From assembly GCA_905331475.1 (NCBI GenBank), contig CAJNYU010002347.1, positions 34,931-98,930 of the forward strand: a stretch of DNA of 64,000 bases. Reading direction: 5' to 3'. The DNA comes from Rotaria socialis. Taxonomy: Eukaryota; Rotifera; Eurotatoria; Philodinida; Philodinidae. The notes beneath the pieces are model-generated. The model did no database searches. It was given only the letters and a program-made list of their open reading frames with translations, and had not been told where the DNA came from. The position numbers were made by a program, and so were the translations under genes. Shown one piece after another: positions 1 through 11,969 of the stretch (position 1 is the first letter of the stretch; the number at the start of each line of letters is the position of its first letter).

Positions 1-1251
1 GTGTTAATTGCGATCCTGCTATTGCAAAAGCTGTATACTAAAGAAAATACTAATATATCATCAGTTAAATGCAGATGCAACACTTTTACTTGGAGGAAAT
101 TAAGAACTAATAAAATTCCACCAAAAATCAAAAAAACAAGACTGGCGTTCAGTACATGACTACGTCGTTCTCGTATCGAACAGTAACCGAATGCCTATAT
201 AATAAACCCATCAACAAAAAATGATGCATATTATCAATATCTATTCACTCAATTTATATCTATCGATTACTCACCCCTACGACGTTAGCATAGAAAACGG
301 AAAATAATGGCTGAGATGCTCCACTAAATAAACATGCCGCACAACCAATGAATATGGTTTTCCATTCAGATCCATTCATTGATAACAGTCTTAACAGAAC
401 AAATCTTTGTATAAATGATTTTGAGCTTGTCTAAATCAGAAATGATATATGTTTAATAATGATTGTTATTAGAATGGCACAAGTATATATGTACTTTTTC
501 CCCATCAACAACAGCTTGTGTATCGCTAATTAAACGAGATCGTTCAGCTGCATAAGAGAAAATACAGAAGATATTAAACTCAATTAGTATTATAATATAC
601 ACATGCCTATCGCCTCTTCTTCTTCCTCTTTTGCTTTTTGCATTTTGATTGGATCATCTTGATCATCATCAATTTTCTCCATTTGTTGTCGTTTGACCAA
701 CTCTTGATATTTTCCTCCTTCGTTTCCCATCAATGTGTCATGTGTACCTTGCTCAACCACATTTCCCTTGTCAAACACATATATTTGATCAGCATTTCGA
801 ATCGTAGTCAAACGATGAGCAATAACAATAGTTGTACGACCTATATACTCATAATGGTATAGTATCTATTCAAGAAACAGAAAAAAACGAGCTCTACCTT
901 TGCATGCTCGATCGAGTGCTTCTTGAACAATTTTTTCATTATTATTATCGAGTGCACTTGTTGCTTCATCCAATAAAAGAAACGTAGGCTTTTTTACAAG
1001 AGCTCGAGCTAATGCAATTCGTTGTTTTTCACCACCACTTAACTGGATACCACGTTCTCCAACGAGTGTTTCATATTTCTAAATAAGATATCATAAAATA
1101 AACATACGTGCATAGATAGAGATAACTATTAAATGCAAACATCTGGTAATTGCATGATAAAATTATGTGCATTTGCTTCTCTTGCTGCTTCTTCAATTTC
1201 ATCTTGTGTTGCATTTAATTTACCAAAACGAATATTTTCATAGATAGTCAT
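1..1251 (-). CDS. ABCB-type (P-glycoprotein-like) ABC transporter, partial
   Basis: Several short exons on the minus strand encode the middle of a full-length ABCB exporter, which uses ATP to pump lipophilic compounds across a membrane. Reading 5' to 3' (high to low coordinates): the exon at about 1135-1251 carries IYENIRFGK and [12 protein letters not shown]; the exon at about 897-1080 carries the signature LSGGEKQR, Walker [12 protein letters not shown]; the exon ending near 605 carries the H-loop IAHRLTT and the end of NBD1. An acidic linker (EEEEEA) and an exon near 490-545 ([15 protein letters not shown]) follow. The exon at about 290-416 then opens the second membrane domain ([17 protein letters not shown]), and exons at about 100-195 and 1-22 continue it. 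The gene runs off the left edge. Its 5' exons (first membrane domain, Walker A) are missing because of the N gap and are not seen on its far side. Exon borders are approximate. Family assignment is secure; the exact member is not. Confidence 0.9.
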
Positions 1252-1351
1252 NNNNNNNNNNNNNNNNNNNNNNNNNNNNNNNNNNNNNNNNNNNNNNNNN
1301 NNNNNNNNNNNNNNNNNNNNNNNNNNNNNNNNNNNNNNNNNNNNNNNNNNN
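1252..1351. other. Assembly gap of 100 N
   Basis: Exactly 100 N, the usual placeholder for a gap of unknown size. It cuts an exon of the ABC transporter just upstream of its IYENIRFGK segment. The sequence on the far side (1352 onward) begins with GC-richer DNA unlike the gene and contains no recognisable ABC exon. Confidence 0.98.
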
Positions 1352-3218
1352 AATGGGGTGCAGATACCGTCGTCTGTAAAAGAGAAAACACGATAGAACC
1401 TGGCTGCTTGTGGACCCTTTAGCGCCGGCCCCAACGGGCGATAAGCCTATGGGAGATTATTATTATTATTATATTCTTCTATAATATTCCTACCATTCCT
1501 GTTAAAACAGGTAATGGTTTTTGACTGAATTTCTCGATAATACACTCGGTTTTGTAATTTTCAATGATAAACTTATTTTATTTATTATTTTTTCGCCTCA
1601 CAACATACTTTTTATTCAACTTTGTAAAAAAATACTTGGATTACATGTATCCAGAAAGCAAACAGCAAATGGCAGAAATCTTAATATCGTTTTTAGCAAG
1701 CTAGATAGAAGGAAATTGGCACTAGTGAACATAAATTGAATGTAAACGTAAGCTTCTTTAAATTTTAATCTGCCTAGGTGAATAATGATACGTTGACGAA
1801 ACGCAAAGCAATTTACAAGAAAGTATTGGTTGTAAAATTGACATCGCAAAGTATTTGTTTGACTTTAAAAATATGATTTTAACGAATATTACAGCTGCTA
1901 TTATTGTCTTCTATAATTACATCAAATTCGAATCTTTATTTTAGTCTTTGTTGCTTTGAAATATTCAATTAATAAAAAAATATGTTCAATAGTAATTACA
2001 CAAATTTAATAGGCAAACGAATGAACACTTATTTGAAAGATCTTTAACGAATATTTATGAGAAGAAACTAAAAAATACGATATTCAGTTCTTTTCATTGT
2101 GAGTATCGTACTTTATTCTACACATTGTCATCAGCTTTTTTTGTGTTATTTAATGATGATACAAATTGAATAACAATTCTTTACGTATTGCAAGTACCGA
2201 ATGATACGCGAGTATCCAAAGTATTTCAATAATATTTATCAAAACATGTTAGACTTTGAATGAGTTTTGTTCTATTCATAAATAAAAAGAAAAAAGAAGT
2301 TAGGAGTTAGAATAAATGAAATGAAAGTATCAAGATCGAACTTGAGAAATCTTTTTTCTAATTTTTAATCGGACGTTTCGATCGCCTAAAAATATCGCTC
2401 GAAAATGACGATTTTGAAAGGTTTTTATTGTTTCAAGGCTTTAAAATAATTAAATGACATCATCAACAGATGCTAGTTTATATTGAATTCAAGTTAATGA
2501 ATCATAGAGATAATGAAATATTGACAGAGACATCTAACATAATAAATGTATTGACCATTTTAAAATTTTGATTCGATTGTTTTGTTTTGCGAAGCATAGC
2601 ATTTCTGTAGTTCGTCGCGAATTCTTCTTTTCTTTTACTTTCTCGAAGTACGCATCACATCTTGTCGTTTTGTTGTGCAATGATCTCGAGAACCGAAAAT
2701 CATAGAAAAGTCATTGAAACGGGAAATGAAAGTATTAAGAAGGAACTTTTAACATTCGTTTTCGAAACTTCAATTTGAAGTTCCGTTCACTCACAAATGT
2801 CGTTCTAAAATGACGAAAATGAAAGAAATTTGTGCTTTCTAAGTTTACGATAATTAATCGACCAATCGAAATCGACCCTTAAGAATGTATCGCTAAGTAA
2901 GACAAGAGTTTTCTCAGTGATGAATTTCATCATGACAACATAAAAAGTATTCAAGATTTCTCTGAATTGAAGATTTTTCGTGAAGATCCGATTCGAGCTT
3001 CGTATCGCATTCGTATTCGAGTTTTACTCGAATACCATCTAGTTTATCTTTGCATTTTCCCTTGTGCTTGAAACTAACAGCCTCGAGATACGTCAACCAT
3101 ATCTTTGATTAAATTTTACAACGAATGAACCATACATTTTATTTGAAAAAAACAACATATTTGACAACATAAAAAGTGCAGCAAGAAACACATTGATATA
3201 CAACAATTCGAATATAGA
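1352..3218. other. Intergenic, no gene recognised
   Basis: AT-rich DNA with only short open frames that show no domain or exon-like structure. The first 90 bases after the gap are GC-richer (CCGGCCCCAACGGGCG near 1420-1435). I see no ABC transporter exon here, although the 5' half of that gene should lie in this direction. Confidence 0.6.
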
Positions 3219-6091
3219 TCATTTAAATAAAAATTTAAATTTAATTAAATATCGTAATCGAACTTGTTTGGCATCATAAACAATAAATTCATTGTAATTC
3301 AATGAATAGCCTTTCGCGCTGTGTGCTGTTGCTGCTTCACCGGGACCCATTGGCACAGTAATATCACCACTACTATTTATAACAAAAAAAAACAATATTT
3401 CTTTTATTTTTCGCACAAAACAAGCAAACTTACAATTTAACTTCATTCTTTGCACTCGGTGCAACAGATCCAAGTGCTTTCACACTGGAACAACCTGTAG
3501 GTAATTTATGTGCATTACTATCAGAATGAAATAATTCATTCCATTTGCCAAGAGCAACCTAAGTAATCGAACCGTGACGATCATACGGACTACAATAAAA
3601 ACTTACTTCAGAAAGAAGTAGAAGGCCCACATTTTTATTTCGATCCGGATAACAATAATTAGCACTTTTGCTACTCATATCAGCGAAATATAAACCTTTG
3701 CCAAACATATAACCAGTCTATATTATTTTTGAAAAACGAATTAAAATTCTTAGACGAATTTTTTTTATTACTTACAACAGGTGCTTCGGGCGGTGCGATA
3801 CGTAGACCTTGACTCATGATACCGGCAAAATTAGTTAAGCGAGATCCATGCCTTAAAACGACCGAATAGTAGAGTTCAGATGTCCGGACTTAAATTTAAC
3901 TTACCACAGAAGCATTTTGTTGCCGACATTATTGAATGAATCTTTTTCGCCTTCTCTATCAACTTCAAAAACATCTTCAATTTGCATCTTATAGAGTTGA
4001 TGTGTTGCTGCGTGTGTTGATTGAAGATAGTCGTCAATTAATTTATAAACCTCATCTGTCTTATTGATTGGATTCAATTCACATTTTAATTTTTCATACT
4101 GTTGATCAATTGGATTGAGATTATTGTTTTCATTCGTAGTCAAAGAATTAAATACAACTTCAATATCGTCAAGTGCTTCGAGTAATTCCATTTCGTGTTT
4201 TATTTGTTTACTTGTTTTTATTAACGGTGGAGTATGTCGACCGAATTCATGTGGAACTAAAGAAAAAAAAGATTCATTCAAGTGTAAAATAAAAAGATGG
4301 AGATCGTACTTCTTGTATAATACGTATTATTGGCTTCGACAAAAGCCGCATTGAAATTATTTGTATCGATAAAAGATTCGATCTCTTTTAATGCGGCATA
4401 GCCAGCTTTAATTTGTACAGAACTAAGTTTACCTGAAATGATAAAGATGATTAAATGAAATAGCGAATGAATTTCGTTGTACCAAGAGGATTCTTTTTGG
4501 CATCGAATTTCATTTCGAGTAGTGCTTCTTCCATTAAACGTATATTACAAACTAATTCAATCAGATCTTGAACGCGTTTGTCAAGTTTCGATTCTGGTAT
4601 GGGCCGACTTTTAAGTTCTTCGAGAGCTGCTTCACGTTTTTTCTTGTTTTCTTCACTTTCATCGCTAGTTTTAGAAGTCTGCAAGAACAAAATCAGGTAA
4701 AATAAAATGGGGAAAATTCGATTTACCGTCGGATTATAATCAAGTTTAACATAATCATATTTTCCGGAATATTTCGTAAATGTATCACGATGATAAAAGT
4801 CATTTTTTGTTTTCTCACTGAATCTATGTAGAAAATGAATGGTATTACTCAAGCTTTCAAAAGACGGATACCATCTTCCCATTACTCATGAGATCGTATC
4901 GCCTTCTCAATTATGATTACTATTTACTTTTGACAGAAGCATCGTTTGGCATTGGCTAAATCTGCGCCGAAGTTTTCCAAAGATACTTGTCCGGTATAAC
5001 CCACACGACCCCTAAATGAAAAATACACATAAATAATTGGTCAATTGAACATTTTAATCTTACCAACGTAACCAAACATGATAACTTTTACTCTTGTTAT
5101 CTTCGAGAAGTTGAATCAAATAAAATTTATTATTATTATTTCCAATATTTGTCTAACGTGAAACAAGTAGATTTACACTCGACAAAAATCAATGGGTCTT
5201 ACTTGATTTAGCATACAATCAAATATATCTTTATTTTCGGTATAAACATGAGCTTTTCCCAGTAGATTTTTACATTCAGCATCAACAGGGGCTTGTCCGG
5301 CTATTGTTGTTACTGTTCGTACTGCACAAAAAGAACAAAAAAACATATTTATAACGAAAAAACTGGCGATGCCATTATTTACCCGAGCTTTTCTCTGAGC
5401 CAGATGATGCTGATACTGCACGTTTTTTAGGCGTACTTTCACTGGGTTCTTCATCGTTTTCTAATGTACGTTTGGTCGATGTTTTTGGAATAGTCGATGG
5501 TATTTTCGCCACTAAATAAAGACGAATTTAATATAAAACAGAGGAAAATTTAAAACAACGAACTTGATTTAACGCGATGGATTTTTCGAGTGACTTTAGT
5601 GCTTGTATTTGTTTGAATTAATTTCTTCAGATCAATATCATAGGATCGATTTTGACAAGTAACGGATAAACTTGTTTGATCAGCAACAATTGCATCAGCA
5701 ATTTTAATCATAACATCAACCGAATAGGCTTCCCATTTCTTATTTTGATCTTGCCATTCATAACCATAGAATCCATTTTCATCTTTCAATTCAAGGCAAA
5801 CACGAATCCGACGCATAAATTTTGTTTTCTTATTTACTTGTACCATATCGTCAAATTTAATTGTCATACTCATCTCATCAGATACTTTAATATCAACCTA
5901 CGAACAATGTTTACGATAAATAAAAGAAAAGAAAAAAATGTATCTCTTACTTCTTTGTTTCCAGCATCGAATGCTTGAGATATTTCCTGTTGAATACTAA
6001 TTTCATATTGTTGCCAAATACCTTTGTCACCTTCCCATTCCCATTGGCCATTATGACCGGATACAATAACAGTAGTGCTGCTACTTGCCAT
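3219..6091 (-). CDS. Poly(ADP-ribose) polymerase with WWE-WWE-WGR-PARP architecture
   Basis: Multi-exon gene starting at 6091 ([16 protein letters not shown]) and ending at 3219. Exon 1 (5951-6091) and exon 2 (about 5564-5897) encode two WWE domains ([29 protein letters not shown]), which usually bind ADP-ribose chains or ubiquitin-pathway partners. A basic, serine-rich stretch with TPKKRA, a likely nuclear localisation signal, follows. A WGR domain comes next (VWLRWG then RVGYTGQ, split by an intron near 5030), then the alpha-helical regulatory domain, then the ART catalytic domain. The catalytic triad is visible: His in LLWHGSR (about 3893-3905), Tyr in [17 protein letters not shown] (about 3670-3710), Glu in YNEFIVYD (about 3270-3290). 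The WGR, helical domain and triad make it a PARP1/2/3-class DNA-damage enzyme that makes chains. PARP1-type zinc fingers are absent and the WWE pair takes the N-terminus. The enzyme class is sure; the subfamily is not. Confidence 0.93.
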
Positions 6092-6611
6092 ATTCTATTT
6101 GGAACTAAATAAGACTCTAACAGCACAAATACGTTTTTGTTCTCCCTATTTATCAATACTCTAACCGCAAAATAGTAATTGACAACTGATGGTGCAAGAA
6201 AAATAATACTATTATTGGCTAGAACGTCGGTTTGGCAGTGCTCGTATACGAACGACATCTTCGAGTTTAAAAAAATAGGGAATATTTTTCCATTGAAAAT
6301 TGAACTCATGACAACACACAATCGATATCGGTTCACTGTGATTGCTCAAAAAGAGAATAAATGGTATCTTAGATACCTCCAGCGAATAAGCAATTCACAT
6401 GAATAGAATGATTAAGAATACATTCTCCTAAATACCAAGATTTTCTCTTGTATAGAAAAAAATCATCCACTCTCAATAGATATCTAAGTTGACCATAGAA
6501 AAGTACACGAACTCATTGAATGAGAATTTATGAGAACATCACATTCCTTCTGATTTCACTGCAAAGATCAAAACGATAAAATAGTATTTTCTTACTGCAG
6601 ATATTCTATTA
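6092..6611. promoter_or_regulatory. Shared upstream region of the divergent PARP and KATNIP genes
   Basis: About 520 bp separate the start of the PARP gene (minus strand) from the first exon of KATNIP (plus strand). Both start codons face away from it, so it must hold both promoters or one bidirectional promoter. I see no clear TATA box placed for either gene. The open frames inside look like chance frames. Confidence 0.5.
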
Positions 6612-9600
6612 ATGACTGATAATAATATTGAACCTTCTGATCCATTACGACAAATATTTCGAAGTCAAAGTGCTGTAAGAACGATAACTATAGAATTTCC
6701 TTTTGTTTTCACTATTGCACTTTATCGATTAGGTCCCGAGACCTCGTACTACAGCGCGTAGTAAATATTATGATTATTTGAAGAAATTACAAGAAAAAAA
6801 TAAAATCAGTAAAGAATATCGTGATCAACATAAATCAAATGATGATTATTTAAAACAACGTGAAAGTGGTTTTCAATTGTATGTAAACGGAGTTCATAAT
6901 GCTCCACCTCGTCGAGCATCTTCTGCGATGCGTAACAGAATCGATGATTCATCTAATCGAACTCAAACGCCGGCACTGTTCCTATCAAATTTTACATCTC
7001 CGACTTTATCAAAAACACCTAATCGATCAAATTCACGTCGTCGTCATTGGATATCAACAGCACAAACAACAATTAAAACTGGCGACGGTTCCATAGTAGC
7101 TGATATTAATTCTCAACATAAAATTGAATTTGATCCAAGCCAACGGCAATCTCCTGCTACTAACAATCAAACCACCTATCGGCTAAAATCATCAGTCAGC
7201 GTCGATCAAAGTTGGATGCCGGATTGGTTCAAAAATAATAATAATAAATCACCTGTAAAATCAAATGAAGATGACAGTCTTTGTAAGTGTTAAACCATGC
7301 TGAGAATTTTTTGTTGAAAAAAAAGTTCTCTTTTTTTCTTCTATAGCTTTATCTCTTGATGATATACCAACGGGCACTCAACAACAAACCTATCGTCTAC
7401 CGACAGCGGTTGGTAGGTAAGGTTATTCTATTACTTCTCTATCTTCATTGTAATATAATGGAACACAATCAGAAAAAAAATAAGGAGTTCTCTGGGTTTT
7501 TTTTTCTTTCCTGTCGCTCACGATCGTTACGCATTGAAGAAGGCATCTTGACAACGTTGATCAAAAATAAGAAAGAACGGCACACAATGGTGATTTTTTT
7601 TCTAGCATCTATTTTTCTTTATTAATTGTCAAACAAACGAATATTATTTAACCAGAAATGAGTCGTCGAGATATACCGAAAGTTCCCGCCACTGGAAGAT
7701 ACAACGTGCCAAGACCGGGAGAAATACGACCGGGTAATAATACGATTAAAAAAAACATAATAATATTCTATCATTTAATTGTTGAATAACTCACTCCATA
7801 ATCAGTAAAAAACATGCGCGTCGAAAAAATGTAACTTGTTGTTTTCGTTATAAATTCTATTAGTTTTCACCTCTCTTAAAAATCTGTAAAGATACAATCC
7901 TATTTATTATTAAAATATTAAAGCACTCAAATGCAGTACTTACATTTTTCAAGAACTTGAAATTAATTCTTATAATTAAAAATATTTAATTATTATCTAA
8001 ATAGGAGCCCGTCTTGCTGGAGGCGATTTGATGAAGAGTAGTAGTACACATGCAACTGGCCAACGCTCGCATACGAGTGGACCCTCAAAAACTGTTGACA
8101 GTCTTGATCTGGAAAATTTTTTACAGCCAAAGTAAGTTTTATGCATACGAAGATTGCAATTTTCTTGATTATTTTTCTTTTCAGAGAAGTTCATATTGGA
8201 TCTGATAGTAACGATCAAAAATCTTCACACCCACAACAATCGTCAAATAAACGAAATCCGTTTCGAGATAATGCTTCTAATGGTATGGTGACATTTAATT
8301 TTTGTTTTTGTTTTTACCATTGAAAATAATTAGATCGTCCAGCAGATTGGCTTGAAAGATCAATTACTCAAATTGATCTCTTCAGTCGACGGCATCGTGG
8401 AATGCTTGAAAGTATGAAACAACAATTTTTTTAATTAACTCATGCATTATTCTTTTCACTAGATGAACAAGCTGACGAATATTTGCCAAGCGGAGCAGCA
8501 AAGCCCGATAATGAAAATGACGAAGAACAGTAAAAGAAACAAAATAAATCTTAATTATCTTATCTACTGAAACAACTTCTCTAGATTTTCTATTCCTGAA
8601 TTACCTCATGGCGAACAATTAGTTTTCACTTTGAAAACAACTTGGGGCGATCGTCACTATGTTGGTTTAAATGGTATTGAAATTTTTTCTGCAGAAGGTC
8701 ATCCAATAGCAATTAAAAAGGTAACGCACAATTTCTATTGTATTCAGTTTATAGAAAGAAAAAAGCTTTCTCAATAGATCGCAGCAGATCCACCCGATAT
8801 AAATATTCTACCTGAATATGGTAATGATCCACGCGTAGTAAAAAATCTTATTGATGGAGTAAATAAAACTCGCGATGATATTCATATGTGGCTTGCACCA
8901 TTTACAGCTGGGAAAAATCATTTTATTTATATTACATTTGAACATCCAACTAGAATTGCCATGATTAGAATATGGGTAAGATTTCTAACTGTTTGATCTC
9001 AAAAGATACGGGTGAATTCATTCTCAGTCTAAATTATTTATTCAATCATGTTCTCAACTTTAAAGAATTTCCGGTTCGTATGCTTCGTGTCCTTTGCATT
9101 TTCCCACAATTATAGCCTACGATACGTATACTTTTTCTAAATAAGAAACCAGTCGACTATTCATGTTTTTATAATCGTTTGTATTTGGTACCGGTTTTTT
9201 GTTATAGCTGCCTCAGACTGTCTCTCTGTATTTATTTTTCCTTCCTTAGAATTACAATAAAAATCGTATTCACTCAACACGTGGTGCAAAAGATGTAGAT
9301 ATATTACTCGATGGTCGCGTCATCTTCAAAGGAGAAATTAGTCAAGCTTGCGGAAATATTATTGCTACTAACGATCCATCATCTTATGGAGAAGTTTGTA
9401 AAAATATTTTTTTGTTCATATAGAAAATCGATTTTTATTTTTCATCTAGACTATTTTATTTACGACTGACGATCATATTCTTGAAAAAATATCAACTTAT
9501 GATGAGATGTATGTCGATCAAGAAACGACTCAAGACGATGATGAAAATATGAAAACAGCTACGAACCAATCGATCATGAAGGGAACTGATGTAGGTTTAG

Positions 9601-11744
9601 TTTCGATACAAACTATTTCGTTGTAAGGAAGTTATTTGTTTAAATAGGTTCGACCAATGACACGTGCTACGTTACGGCGCCCTTTTACAGCGATGCGTTC
9701 ATCAGCTAGTAATCAAGTAGCGGAATTTTACGGGAAAAGTATATTGGTTTTTTTCCGAATTTTTAAATCACATGAATCGATTTTTAGAATTAATTTTAAC
9801 CATAACAGAAACATGGGGCTACGAAGATTTTTGTGGTTTAACTGGTGTGGAAGTTGTAGATGTTAACGATGCTGACTGTGTTATACAATCATTCGATGCT
9901 CGTCCTCGTGACATAACTGTACTTCCGGATTGTAAAAATGATGTTCAAACACTTGATAAGTAATAGAAAAAAAGCGCCTTGATTTTATTTTAAATTATTA
10001 TTCTAGATTATTCGATGGTGAGAATCTGACATGTAGCGACAATCATATGTGGCTGTGTCCATTCAATAAGAAGGATAAAGTTCGAATTATAATAACATTA
10101 AGCGTATCGAAAAGGTTGCATGGCTTACGCATATGGAATTATAATAAATCATCCGAAGATACTTATCGAGGGGTTTGTGTTTTTTGTGAAGAGAGAACCA
10201 AAAGTTGATATTCATTTAATTAGATTAAACGACTTCATGTACAATTAAATGATAAAATCATTTCACCGCGACAAGGCTTTCTATTACGGCGTGCCCCTGG
10301 TCACTGTTATTTTGATTTTGTACAAGAAATTGTATTTGCTCACGGAAAAGCCATGAGTGAAGACGATCAGCGACGCAAACAAAACAAGTAGGAACATACT
10401 TCCATGTATAGCATACGAAGATTTACTCTGTATTGCAGGGAAACATCAGGCAGTAGTCGTGATGGTGCTTCAGATATTTCAATGCCAAATGGATGTAAGT
10501 TATTTATAGTAACGGATAAGGTGTAGGTAGAGTAAACTAGTGTTTCTATTAATCTAATCGGATAAAAATGAATTTTCATTTGTATGGTCATTGTGATTTT
10601 CTCGCGTGATAGTTTGTGTAGTACACAGCCACGAGGCCCGAACGGTTTTGTTTTTACACACATCCGAAGTATTACTCTTTTTCGAATAAATCCGATTCAG
10701 CAGTGAGAAAAAAATTCGTAGGAAAGTTTTGATTCTTTTCTTTTTTAGTTATCTATGAATTTCAACTCCATTCAACACATGGTGATGCTTATTATATCGG
10801 ACTGAATGGTTTAGAATTCTATAATGAAAACGGTGAACAGATTGGTTTAGTTGAGCAAAGTAATTGATTTTGATGCACGGAAAACAAAACGGAAGTTCTT
10901 TTATTAATAGATATTGCTGCGTGTCCACATAGTGTAAATACACTCAATCCAGGTACGGACGATGATGTTCGTACACCTGACAAGTTAATCGACGGTGAAA
11001 ATAATGATGCCGATGGTACACATTCTTGGGTTGCACCTATTTTACCAAATGTGGTATGTAGATCGGCTAAAATATGAAGCCAAACCAAAAAAGGAAATAC
11101 ATTATTTCTTATTTAAGATCAATCGAGTTTTTGTTATATTCGATCGGCCGACATCTGTATCTATGATAAAAATATGGAATTACGCTAAAACACCCAATCG
11201 TGGTGTGCGAGAATTTTCTGTATGTAAATTTGTTTCGAATGATAAAATAAAATAAAATAATATTTTGATTTCTTAGTTACTTGTCGACGATTTACTTGTT
11301 TGGACCGGTATATTAGATAAAATGAGTGATAACGAAAAACATAAACAACAAGTACCCTTTAATACGATTCTATTTTCCGACGAAACGATGCTTACAGATC
11401 ATGAAAAGCAAACAGTTTTAGAGTAAATATTTTCGAATTTACTTTCTTTCAGGTCTCAGTACATTTTTTTCCTTCTCTAGAAATAAAACGTCATCTGATA
11501 ATGCATCCGGTCATATATCAAATAAACACGAAGCTGTTGATTACTGTAAGTAATTATTTGATTAGAATAGCTACTGTTAATTGAGGCTAAACTATCTACC
11601 AAACATCTGGAAAGACATTTGACTTTCACCAGGATTCCGCAATCTTTCTTGCAAGATCATTTGAGAATAATTTGTAACATCTTTATTTGTTTTTTAGCCA
11701 AACGACCAACGACCTCAGTTCCACGAATGCAAAGAAAGCGCTAA
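6612..11744 (+). CDS. KATNIP: Katanin-interacting protein homologue (KATNIP/KIAA0556)
   Basis: A gene of about 16-18 short exons, beginning MTDNNIEPSDPLRQIF at 6612 and ending PRMQRKR-stop at 11744. Near the N-terminus YLKKLQEKNKISKEYRDQ and QRESGFQLYVNG resemble the conserved KATNIP head. A long serine/arginine-rich disordered stretch follows. The core holds repeated DUF4457 units: TTWGDRHYVGLNGIEIF at about 8640-8690, ITETWGYEDFCGLTGVEVVD at about 9795-9860 and STHGDAYYIGLNGLEFY at about 10770-10825. Between them lie HMWLAPF / HMWLCPF / HSWVAPI motifs and the paired IWNYNKN / IWNYNKS / IWNYAKT strands. In vertebrates and nematodes KATNIP binds katanin and microtubules and acts at the ciliary base; that role is taken from the family. 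The gene converges on the adenylyl cyclase gene with only about 225 bp between stop codons. Confidence 0.9.
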
Positions 11745-11969
11745 AAACGAAACATTTTTGTCGTTCGTCAGATTTTTGTTTCTATAATTCGCACTAAATT
11801 TTCTTTATTATGTAAAATTAAATTAAACGGACACAAAAAAATGAAAATTATTAAATACTGTTCTCATCACCACCATAATTTCATAGATAGAAGAAGAGAA
11901 AAGTCACATGAGTTTTAACTTCACTGGGATGAAATCTGACCCGGAAGAAAAATAATGAAAATTTTGTAT

